Positions 7,872 through 14,442 of a stretch of DNA of 26,304 nt are shown here, piece by piece. A program made the translations under genes and the position numbers. A model generated the notes under the pieces. It was given only the letters and a program-made list of their open reading frames with translations. It was not told the origin of the DNA and searched no databases. Each line of letters opens with the position of its first letter. The stretch's first letter is position 1. Location: NCBI GenBank assembly GCA_942491945.1, contig CALODD010000019.1, positions 1 through 26,304 of the forward strand, given 5' to 3'. Source of the DNA: JAJDYQ01 sp942491945. GTDB taxonomy: Bacteria > Pseudomonadota > Gammaproteobacteria > JAJDYQ01.

Positions 7872-10800
7872 ATGAGTCGCCCCCGTCACTTTGATAACAC
7901 CTTTAATCCAGCTGCCTGGCAGGGCTTTCGCGCTGCTCAATGCCCGAAGGAAGAAGATGCATTTCAACAACTTATTGGTGATGCGCTAAAAGATGAATTT
8001 TTTGATCATGCATTTGTTGCGCCGACTCTCGGTAGGGATGGCAGTATTGACGCATGGGTTGATCGTAATACCTTAGCCAGGGATCACTTTGTTGAATTTT
8101 CATTTCCGCTGATTGTTGAGTGTAAACAACATGATAACAACGCTAAAGATTTACGAAAAAACATCACGCAAGGTTGGGAATCTGTTAGGAAAAAGCTAGA
8201 AGAAAAAGCAGCGGCAGGTTGGCAAGGAAATTATGCGCCATGGAAAACGGCGCAGGGATACCTTTATTGTATTAGTGCACGTTTCGCTAGTGCTCAGGAA
8301 AAGACTGACCTACATCAAAAAATCTATACATTTTTTGAAAGCCTGACAGAAGAACAACGTCCCAATTTTCAACGTGAGCAGATACGCGTCTGGGATTGGA
8401 ATGACCTGACGCATTGGCTACGAACCTCAGGCAGAGTGAGCGATGACTGGCTTGGCATTGATTTAGAAGACCTCGAAGACCACGGTGCTTATCGTAGGCG
8501 TTTAACGCAGTTAGATCAGAGTTTTCACCGTTATCTACTCGCTGAAAAATTGCCATTCGTTGAGCCTGATATTGATGATTTGTTTCACCCTGAAAAGTTA
8601 TTAAAACGCCTTGCCTCGTGTGAAAATATCGTCTTGGTGGGTGATGGTGGTGTGGGTAAAACCCGCACGGTATTTGAAGTCGCAGAACAGGCACATAAAA
8701 AAGGCTGGCGCGTATTACACCTACGGCCATCCGAGGCGGGTGTCGACTTACGTGCACTGAGCGATGAGTTATTGCGCCATGCGGGCAAGACGCTCGTCAC
8801 GGCTGATTATATTGACCAGTTTCGAGATTTTGATGCTCGTTACTGGATGCATAGCTTAATTCCCGAAGCACAGCAACGGGGTGTACAGATTGTCCTATTG
8901 GCAAACGCACGCCCACTTGCGGCCAGTCAAATATTGCCACGCCTAACGCAAGAAAACCTGTTTACGATCGTTGAAATGCAGCCGACGCCTGGGCAACGAG
9001 AAAACGTTAATCGCCAGATTGAAGCGGTGATTTGTCCACAGGCGATAAAAACCATGGGGGCAGCGAAAGTGCAGGCGCTGTGCGGCTCACGGCCGATTAT
9101 TGCCATGTTTATTGCGCGTGAACTGGAACGCCTGATTAACGCAGGAAGTTCTATCGATGAAGCCTTGCCACGCTCAGGTGACTTAAGTGGCTGGATCTTA
9201 AAACGGCTACAGGAAGATGAGTTATTAGCTAATGTACCAGCCTCTATCTGGCAGCCATCAGCGTCCCCATCGCCGATACTGTGTGCGGCTACGGTGGCCC
9301 TGATTGGCAGTCCAATGTCTAGAGAGGAATTGATTGAAGTACTCACGGCGACTTTAAGCGTACTCGCTACGCCGTCGCAGATTCAGCCCGTAACCATCAT
9401 TAATGTTTTACAAAAAGGCGGTTGGTTAGAAGAAGCGGATTTCCTTTTACGTACGCCACACGATGCGGTGGCGGATGAAATCTTGCAAAGTACCCTGGCG
9501 CATCATCTTCATGTGCTGCCTGCATTGTTTGCCAGCGCAGGTAAAGGGCGACCACTAGGGCGTTTTGCAACCTGTTTGAGTCGTTTAGCCGGTCAGCAAA
9601 ACAGGCATAGTGAAGCTATTCTTGCGCGCGCTGGGCAATGGCTGAACGATGAGGCGACTAGTCTGGCAGATCAGTTGCTTACAGCGGAACCTGACAAAGC
9701 TGCCTATGCTTTAGGCGCTGTCTTGAATTGTCCTGTGCTCGATCAGGTCGCGTTAGCGGTATGGCCACAATTAATCAACCCGTGGTTAATGAATTATGCA
9801 CAACATCCTGGAGCCAGACATCTCCTGTTTCGTGGGTTTAAGCAATTACCAGAACAAGCGGTGTACCGGTTACGCGATGTGTCTTTTATCTGGCTAAAGT
9901 CTAATGTCAGGCTGTTAGAAGCCGGTTTTGTCCTTGCGCCCTTATTAGCCTGGTCTTCGACTGAGCTAGGTGATGAAGAATTTGAATTACGTCAAAAAAC
10001 ATTGGTATGGATGGAGAAATACCCCTTGCAAACTGAAACCGAGTTTGTGCTTGCAACTTTTCTCGGTTGGTCAGCGGAACGTCTGGGAGAAGACGAGACC
10101 AGATTGCGCCAGGTCAGCATGGCATGGTTGGATGAATATCCCTTGCTAGCTGAAACACAGTTTGTGCTTTCAGCTTTTCTCGGTTGGTCAGCGGAACGTT
10201 TGGGCGAAGACGAGACCAGATTGAGTCAGATCGGCATGGCATGGTTAGAAAAATATCCCTTGCAAGCTGAAACGCAGTTTGTGCTTTCAGCTTTTCTCGG
10301 TTGGTCAGCGGAACGTCTGGGCGAAGACGAGACCAGATTGCGTCAGATCGGCATGGCATGGCTGGAAAAATACCTCTTGCGAGTTGAAACGCAGTTTGTG
10401 CTTTCAGCTTTTCTCGGTTGGTCAGCGGAACGTCTGGGCGAAGACGAGACCAGATTGCGTCAGATCGGCATGGCATGGTTAGAAAAATATCCCTTGCAAA
10501 CTGAAACGCGGTTTGTGCTTTCAGCTTTTCTCGGTTGGTCAGAGGAACGTTTGGGTGAAGACGAGACCAGCTTGCGTCAGATCGGCATGGCATGGTTAGA
10601 AAAATATCCCTTGCAAGCTGAAACGCAGTTTGTGCTTTCAGCTTTTCTCGGTTGGTCAGAGGAACGTCTGGGCGAAGACCAGGCCAGATTGAGCCAGATC
10701 AGCATGGCATGGCTGGAAGAATATTCCTTGCAAGCTGAATCGCAGTTTATGCTTTCAGCTTTTCTCGGTTGGTCAGTGGAACGTCTGGGCGAAGACGAGA

Positions 10801-11672
10801 CCAGATTGCGTCAGATCGGCATGGCATGGCTGGAAGAATATTCCTTGCAAGCTGAAACGGGGTTTGTGCTTGCAACTTTTCTCGGTTGGTCAGCAGAGCG
10901 TTTGGGCGAAGACGAGACCAGATTGCGTCAGATTAGTATGGCATGGTTGGACGAATACGCGACTGAAAATGAAACTGATTTTGTGCTTACGTCTTTCCTT
11001 GATTGGCCCTCGGAACGTTTAGGCTCGCTTGAAAGCGAATTGATCAGATTCTCGTTAGCCTGGTTAGAGAAATTCGGTACTTCAATTGATGCAGATTTTA
11101 TACTGAACAAAGTGTTGTTGAATCCGTTGCTTACGGGTGAACAGCGTTATAAATTAAGTGGTCGAGCCCTGGAGTTGGTCAAAGAGCATGAAGACATTGG
11201 GGATGAATCTCATTTATTGAAAACTTTATTACAGCTGATATTTCAGTATCGAGGGATAAAGTCTGAGAATAGTATTATAACATTCGTTTTTGAGTGGTTG
11301 GACCGACACCAAATTCATCCAGAAAGATTTATGGTGATCTCGCGATTATTAGGCGTCGTGTGGCTGCCAGATAGGGTTTGGTTGGCTCTGGCTAAAACGG
11401 GATTAAAAGAACTGGAGACTCGGAATGCCGATAAACTGGATAACTTCGTGCTCATAAGCATCGCCCGGCAGCTATGGGGGCTGGAGAAGGTCGATCAAAC
11501 ACGCTGGTTACAACTTTCCTGTCGTTGGATAGCAGAAAAATCCAATAGGGAAAACTGTTATCAATTTTTAAATATTTATCGTGAAGCGGATATTTTTGGT
11601 GTTCCAGATGACATAATGGCTAAACTCAATGAAGCCTATTCTCGACGTTTTAATATCGAGTACGAGTATTAG
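7872..11672 (+). CDS. PD-(D/E)XK nuclease - STAND-type NTPase - 39-aa repeat protein, putative antiphage effector-sensor
   Basis: A 1266-residue multidomain protein. Residues about 20-170 form a restriction-endonuclease-like (Mrr-like) domain: GRDGSID with Asp60, then PLIVECKQH with Glu83 and Lys85, the D...ExK core. Residues about 230-420 form a P-loop NTPase: Walker A GDGGVGKT (257-264), a Walker-B-like TLVTADYID (Asp312) and a sensor-like LLANARP with Arg347. About 425-680 is a helical and winged-helix-like linker. From about 680 the C-terminus is an alpha-solenoid containing ten 39-residue repeats (682-1071), then more degenerate helical repeats to the end. The order nuclease, STAND ATPase, repeat sensor is that of the Avs family, whose C-terminal repeats recognise phage proteins and trigger nuclease oligomerisation. 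Assignment to that functional class is inference; the repeat type differs from the TPR-like repeats I associate with it. The start at ATG 7872 lacks a strong Shine-Dalgarno. The gene stands alone, 205 bp after the hipBA-nuclease operon. Confidence 0.78.
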   Translation: MSRPRHFDNTFNPAAWQGFRAAQCPKEEDAFQQLIGDALKDEFFDHAFVAPTLGRDGSIDAWVDRNTLARDHFVEFSFPLIVECKQHDNNAKDLRKNITQGWESVRKKLEEKAAAGWQGNYAPWKTAQGYLYCISARFASAQEKTDLHQKIYTFFESLTEEQRPNFQREQIRVWDWNDLTHWLRTSGRVSDDWLGIDLEDLEDHGAYRRRLTQLDQSFHRYLLAEKLPFVEPDIDDLFHPEKLLKRLASCENIVLVGDGGVGKTRTVFEVAEQAHKKGWRVLHLRPSEAGVDLRALSDELLRHAGKTLVTADYIDQFRDFDARYWMHSLIPEAQQRGVQIVLLANARPLAASQILPRLTQENLFTIVEMQPTPGQRENVNRQIEAVICPQAIKTMGAAKVQALCGSRPIIAMFIARELERLINAGSSIDEALPRSGDLSGWILKRLQEDELLANVPASIWQPSASPSPILCAATVALIGSPMSREELIEVLTATLSVLATPSQIQPVTIINVLQKGGWLEEADFLLRTPHDAVADEILQSTLAHHLHVLPALFASAGKGRPLGRFATCLSRLAGQQNRHSEAILARAGQWLNDEATSLADQLLTAEPDKAAYALGAVLNCPVLDQVALAVWPQLINPWLMNYAQHPGARHLLFRGFKQLPEQAVYRLRDVSFIWLKSNVRLLEAGFVLAPLLAWSSTELGDEEFELRQKTLVWMEKYPLQTETEFVLATFLGWSAERLGEDETRLRQVSMAWLDEYPLLAETQFVLSAFLGWSAERLGEDETRLSQIGMAWLEKYPLQAETQFVLSAFLGWSAERLGEDETRLRQIGMAWLEKYLLRVETQFVLSAFLGWSAERLGEDETRLRQIGMAWLEKYPLQTETRFVLSAFLGWSEERLGEDETSLRQIGMAWLEKYPLQAETQFVLSAFLGWSEERLGEDQARLSQISMAWLEEYSLQAESQFMLSAFLGWSVERLGEDETRLRQIGMAWLEEYSLQAETGFVLATFLGWSAERLGEDETRLRQISMAWLDEYATENETDFVLTSFLDWPSERLGSLESELIRFSLAWLEKFGTSIDADFILNKVLLNPLLTGEQRYKLSGRALELVKEHEDIGDESHLLKTLLQLIFQYRGIKSENSIITFVFEWLDRHQIHPERFMVISRLLGVVWLPDRVWLALAKTGLKELETRNADKLDNFVLISIARQLWGLEKVDQTRWLQLSCRWIAEKSNRENCYQFLNIYREADIFGVPDDIMAKLNEAYSRRFNIEYEY
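9915..11084 (+). repeat. Ten in-frame 117-bp tandem repeats (39 aa) inside the STAND gene
   Basis: The period is exactly 117 bp: the marker TCTCGGTTGG starts at 10061, 10178, 10295, 10412, 10529, 10646, 10763 and 10880. Units at 10032-10967 (eight copies) are nearly identical in DNA and encode a consensus of ETQFVLSAFLGWSAERLGED, then ETRLRQIGMAWLEKYPLQ. Units 9915-10031 and 10968-11084 are diverged copies. Variation among the central copies concentrates at a few positions: the residue after E-T, the residue before E-R-L-G, and the residues flanking the MAWL-(D/E)-(E/K)-Y segment. This indicates recent duplication within an older helical-repeat gene. Confidence 0.95.
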
Positions 11673-12146
11673 TTGATGGTCTGTAGCAAATAAGCAAACA
11701 GGAGAAACAAGGGTGTCCGGTCTTGCTTTTTGCTTGTCGTCAAAAATCGCACAACCCTAAATTCGTCAAAGCACGAAGCCTATCAGCTCGATACTTACAT
11801 AACCCTCAGGCCATGGCAGTGGACATTTGCATAAGACCTGGTACTGAGAAGGTCCACCAGAATTAGTTCTAGCTACTTCAACATTAACTTTGTCTGCCCC
11901 GGATAATTAAATGCTTTCTCACATTTGATGTAGCTATAGTAAATTTCTGCATCTGCCATGTTGAGAAGGCTGTTATCGCGTGATTTTCAGATATGATCGA
12001 TAGTTATTGGCAAATCTGGAGTGATCGATCAGGTGATGGCTATGTCATTTGAATCAGTGATGAATAATTGTTTATCAGGCTTGCCTTTCCGCGCTGAATC
12101 ATTAAACTGCCGCCTCTGGTTTTGGTCGGCAGACCATGGTCAAAAT
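11673..12146. other. Intergenic stretch before tRNA-Lys
   Basis: About 470 bp without a supportable gene. No frame has a recognisable domain or a good ribosome binding site, and the open frame starting at 12021 runs through the tRNA and is not credible. The tRNA promoter must lie in the last 100 bp. I see no clear rho-independent terminator for the STAND gene. Confidence 0.5.
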
Positions 12147-12222
12147 GGGGCATTAGCTCAGTCGGTAGAGCAGCTGACTTTTAATCAGTTGGTCGCAGGT
12201 TCGAATCCTGCATGCCCCACCA
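12147..12222 (+). tRNA. tRNA-Lys (anticodon UUU)
   Basis: A 76-nt cloverleaf. The acceptor GGGGCAT (12147-12153) pairs with ATGCCCC (12212-12218), followed by the discriminator A and an encoded CCA. The D-arm is AGCTCAGTCGGTAGAGC. The anticodon stem-loop GCTGA-CTTTTAA-TCAGT has the TTT anticodon at 12180-12182. The T-arm is GCAGGTTCGAATCCTGC. The sequence closely follows the enterobacterial tRNA-Lys consensus. Its 3' part is the integration site of the following element and is restored by the element's own copy. Confidence 0.97.
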
Positions 12223-12228
12223 TTTTTT
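12177..12228 (+). repeat. attL: 52-bp core direct repeat within tRNA-Lys
   Basis: From ACTTTTAATCAGTTGG through the tRNA 3' end CCACCA to TTTTTT, identical to 18691-18742. It covers the anticodon loop to the 3' end, the usual crossover region for tRNA-targeting tyrosine integrases. Confidence 0.93.
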
Positions 12229-12265
12229 ATCTTTAAAATCAGTGAGATAGGAAATATTTTCATTC

Positions 12266-12308
12266 ATGAATCTCCATGAATTGTATGTGGTTCTACCTCG
12301 GTGCTACC
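12266..12308 (+). promoter_or_regulatory. Left arm-type recombination sites
   Basis: ATGAATC (12266-12272) and ATGAATT (12276-12282) lie 10 bp apart. They are followed by GGTTCTACC (12289-12297) and GGTGCTACC (12300-12308), 11 bp apart. The same two motif pairs occur near the right end (18651/18661 and 18552/18563), and a 30-bp block here (12288-12317) matches 18551-18580 at 27 of 30 positions. Helically phased pairs at both ends fit arm-type integrase and/or excisionase binding sites. Confidence 0.65.
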
Positions 12309-12322
12309 TTTTAGCGGTGTTA

Positions 12323-12332
12323 AACAATTGTT
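12323..12332. promoter_or_regulatory. Operator-like palindrome before HTH gene
   Basis: AACAATTGTT, a perfect 10-bp palindrome within TTAAACAATTGTTAA, ends 15 bp before the ATG of the regulator at 12348. It probably serves autoregulation by that HTH protein; this is inference from position and symmetry. Confidence 0.4.
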
Positions 12333-12347
12333 AAAAGGAAAAAAAGC

Positions 12348-12944
12348 ATGCATACACCAATTATTTCATCCAAGCAGGCAAAGCAAGCACGTATTGAACT
12401 TGGTTTATCTCAAGGCAAGGTCTCTACTGATCTTGGCATTAATCGTTCATATCTATCGCAATTTGAATCGGGTAAGTATCTCTTTTCAGACAACGATCTG
12501 AACAAAATTAAAACTTACTACTCAGAAAATGGCTTTGAATTTCCAGAGTTGGCTGTAGAGCTAGATGGTGAATTCCCTGATATTGATTCAGAGCCGCCCT
12601 GTCGTGTAATTGATGGTTTTGTAGTGCCTGATCATATGTTTGAAGATACGGTGGAAGAGCTTCTTTCAGAGTACGCAGAAAATAAGGCTGAGATAGACGG
12701 CATTGCGTCTGAGCCGGTTAAGTCAGGATTGATTTTCTCGATAGATCATGAGCATTGCGAGAGTCGCTTTATGCGCGTCATAGAGCTAATGGCACGAAAT
12801 TACACGCTGATTGAATCAATTCAAGGTCATGCTGTACTACTTCCCTGTTCTCCAGAGGATGCAGAAGAAAACCCTGCGTCCATGGGGGAGTATATTGGGC
12901 AAAGGCTAAATGAGATTTTTGGTTATCAAGAAATGGTGGTCTAA
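12348..12944 (+). CDS. XRE-family HTH regulator of the integrative element
   Basis: A 198-residue protein with an N-terminal HTH (residues about 8-55: KQAKQARIELGLSQGKVSTD, then LGINRSYLSQFESGK). The acidic C-terminal domain of about 130 residues is unrecognised, with several Cys and His residues (DHEHCESRF near 145) but no clear metal motif. The start at ATG 12348 follows an AAGGAAAA-type ribosome binding site and a 10-bp palindrome. It is the first gene inside the left attachment site and is convergent with the cargo pair, from which a terminator hairpin separates it. The likely role is regulation of element maintenance or of the cargo; the ligand or signal for its C-terminal domain is unknown. 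Confidence 0.8.
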   Translation: MHTPIISSKQAKQARIELGLSQGKVSTDLGINRSYLSQFESGKYLFSDNDLNKIKTYYSENGFEFPELAVELDGEFPDIDSEPPCRVIDGFVVPDHMFEDTVEELLSEYAENKAEIDGIASEPVKSGLIFSIDHEHCESRFMRVIELMARNYTLIESIQGHAVLLPCSPEDAEENPASMGEYIGQRLNEIFGYQEMVV

Positions 12945-12963
12945 ATCAGTAACAATGCTAAGG

Positions 12964-12986
12964 AGCCCAGAAAGCTGGGCTTCTTT
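12964..12986 (+). terminator. Rho-independent terminator between convergent genes
   Basis: A 7-bp stem AGCCCAG / CTGGGCT with an AAAG loop is followed by TCTTT. It lies 20 bp after the stop of the HTH gene and reaches the stop codon of the convergent cargo gene. It can act mainly on plus-strand transcripts; the minus-strand side has a poor T-run. Confidence 0.75.
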
Positions 12987-13281
12987 AGTCGCCATTACTC
13001 CATGTTTCACGAATCCAATTGAATTTGTCATCAGATCCAAAACCTGACCAGCCTTTAGCGTTATCAATTTGCATAACTAAAGTAGTTAAACCTGGAGCTA
13101 ATTCTTGAACTTTGTCTCTAAGCATTTGCGTGGTAAATTCTTTTGAAACATCTGTTATCAGCCATACATCATTGAACCAATGCCAATATCCCACTGAACG
13201 TTCGTGTTTAAAATAATTGGTAATTGTATCTTGTTGTTGTTTTGTTGCTCGATCAACAAATATTGCAAAACGGCCCTTCAT
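12985..13281 (-). CDS. Small soluble protein of unknown function, cargo gene 2
   Basis: 98 residues with no signal peptide or membrane segment. The sequence (starting MKGRFAIFVDRATKQQQDTI, with YWHWFNDVWLITDV in the middle and WIRETW near the end) alternates strands and helices and is rich in Trp, suggesting a compact alpha/beta fold; I recognise no family. Its ATG overlaps the stop of the upstream two-TM gene (ATGA, 13278-13281), so the two are translationally coupled and probably act together. AGGAAAA precedes the start. It sits in a cargo position between element regulators on the opposite strand to both of them. A membrane partner plus a small cytosolic sensor or effector would fit an accessory or defence role, but this is inference. 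Confidence 0.7.
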   Translation of the reverse strand: MKGRFAIFVDRATKQQQDTITNYFKHERSVGYWHWFNDVWLITDVSKEFTTQMLRDKVQELAPGLTTLVMQIDNAKGWSGFGSDDKFNWIRETWSNGD

Positions 13282-13658
13282 TTTTCATTTTCCTGATCAA
13301 CCGTGATTCCCTTTGTTCCCGAATTAGCATCGTCGTGAATCTCGGGGTTATGAAGGCCTGTTAAGTTATCACCTACCAGACCACGTTCTATCGCCATTTT
13401 GGATAATGTATATGTCTCCGATCTCAAAGAGTCTCGATCTGTGAATAACAGGAAAATGTAGGCGATTAGGAAAACTAAAAGTACCAACCCCAATGCGCCG
13501 GTAACCAAGTACAACAGCCATTCAGGCGTATTTACGAATACGCACACAGGCAGGGAAACGAGAAGCATTGCCATTAGCCACTGTAGAGAATGCAAGGCTG
13601 TAGACTTTGCTCCCTTGGCACTGGCTTCGGCAAAAAAGCTATGCATAAAGCTTGCCAT
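13278..13658 (-). CDS. Small two-TM membrane protein, cargo gene 1
   Basis: 126 residues. Hydrophobic segments at about 26-43 (LQWLMAMLLVSLPVCVFV) and 48-72 (the WLLYLVTGALGLVLLVFLIA region) form a hairpin. A short cytoplasm-like N-terminus precedes it and a polar acidic tail of about 50 residues (ending VDQENEK) follows. The start at ATG 13658-13656 follows GAGGAGAA, a good ribosome binding site. It is the first gene of a two-gene operon with the 98-aa protein (4-bp overlap). No family is recognised. It is not a holin-, Zot- or coat-like protein by obvious motif, although a minor coat protein of a filamentous-type element cannot be excluded from topology alone. Confidence 0.7.
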   Translation of the reverse strand: MASFMHSFFAEASAKGAKSTALHSLQWLMAMLLVSLPVCVFVNTPEWLLYLVTGALGLVLLVFLIAYIFLLFTDRDSLRSETYTLSKMAIERGLVGDNLTGLHNPEIHDDANSGTKGITVDQENEK

Positions 13659-13741
13659 TACATTCTCCTCTCAGATGGCCATGTGATGAATAATATCCAA
13701 GCGGTCTGTGCATCAAGTAACTCATTGTAGAACATATACAA

Positions 13742-13761
13742 ACAAGATATTAATATCTTGT
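13742..13761. promoter_or_regulatory. Perfect 20-bp palindrome in divergent promoter region
   Basis: ACAAGATATTAATATCTTGT reads identically on both strands. It lies in the 230-bp region between the cargo operon (minus) and the HTH regulator at 13889 (plus). It is probably the binding site of one of the element's HTH proteins, placed to control both directions. Confidence 0.6.
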
Positions 13762-13778
13762 AGAGAGGTAAGTCTGAG

Positions 13779-13810
13779 GGATACTACATTTTTGTTTCAG
13801 GATAGTACAT
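13779..13810 (+). promoter_or_regulatory. Direct repeat pair GGATACTACAT / GGATAGTACAT
   Basis: Two 11-bp copies (13779-13789 and 13800-13810) differ at one base and lie 21 bp apart, two helical turns. They sit between the 20-bp palindrome and the regulator gene at 13889. Likely a second regulator-binding site. Confidence 0.45.
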
Positions 13811-13888
13811 GCCCCATGAACATTGTTGAACGATAAAATTTAAGTTATTTTGAGTTCATCAATACTCATTGTCTTTTAGGGGTAGCGC

Positions 13889-14434
13889 ATGATAAAGCCA
13901 GACTCTCAAGGTCTTTATTTGCCGATCACACCGAGCGCAGAAGAAATCCGATATCAACGTTGGGTAGTTGGTGGATTAACGAAAGAGGAAGCAGCTGATT
14001 TATGTGACGTAGCTAAAAGCACCTGGTATCGATGGGAGTCAGGTAGTGGTGAAATGTCGCGTACAGCATGGGCATGGTTTCGTCTCATGACGTCTGGAGG
14101 TGATCTCTCCAGTATGCATAAAGATTGGGAAGGTTGGTCTTCCTTTCGTGGGCGCTTAAAGTCACCGGGAGGGGATAAATTTACGGCTGGACAGATTCTA
14201 GCTATTCCGTATATGCAGCAATGCATTGCATCGTACAAGGATGAGGCGACTAAATTAAGGTCAGAGATCAGTGAACTCGAAAACCGCCTAGAGAGGCTGC
14301 TAGATGGTGGTATAGCTAGGGATGCTCAAAAATATGAAAAACTTAAAGCCCTTGTTGACGAATTAGAAAATGATGAAGCAATAGCTGCCCGTGCTACAGA
14401 TGAAGCGAATTCAAAATCTTATTTAAATGCTTGA
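13889..14434 (+). CDS. Phage-type HTH regulator with C-terminal coiled coil
   Basis: 181 residues. An HTH-like segment lies at about 30-60 (GLTKEEAADLCDVAKSTWYR, then WESGSGEMSRTAWAWFRLM). A W-x-G-W-x-x-F-x-G-x-L-x-S-P-G-G segment (about 80-95) and AIPYMQQCIASYKDEATKLR follow, leading into a long coiled coil (about 120-165). This layout resembles small phage regulators with a C-terminal IPY-type helix found in filamentous and satellite-like elements. AGGGG is well placed before ATG 13889. The gene is divergent from the cargo pair and converges tightly on the initiator gene (8 bp between stops), leaving no room for a terminator. It probably controls the element's replication-cargo switch. Confidence 0.7.
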   Translation: MIKPDSQGLYLPITPSAEEIRYQRWVVGGLTKEEAADLCDVAKSTWYRWESGSGEMSRTAWAWFRLMTSGGDLSSMHKDWEGWSSFRGRLKSPGGDKFTAGQILAIPYMQQCIASYKDEATKLRSEISELENRLERLLDGGIARDAQKYEKLKALVDELENDEAIAARATDEANSKSYLNA

Positions 14435-14442
14435 GGCTAAAT

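Noticed and set aside
10114..10593. Long minus-strand open frame with internal repeats inside the STAND gene
   Set aside because: It is the complement of the 117-bp repeat array; the repeats keep stops out of that frame. The plus-strand frame has the domains and the consistent codon phase.
9915..11084. Possible CRISPR array because of regular repeats
   Set aside because: Units are 117 bp, contiguous without spacers, and in frame within a large coding gene.
12021..12236. Open frame running through tRNA-Lys
   Set aside because: It overlaps a perfect tRNA gene and has no domain or ribosome binding site.
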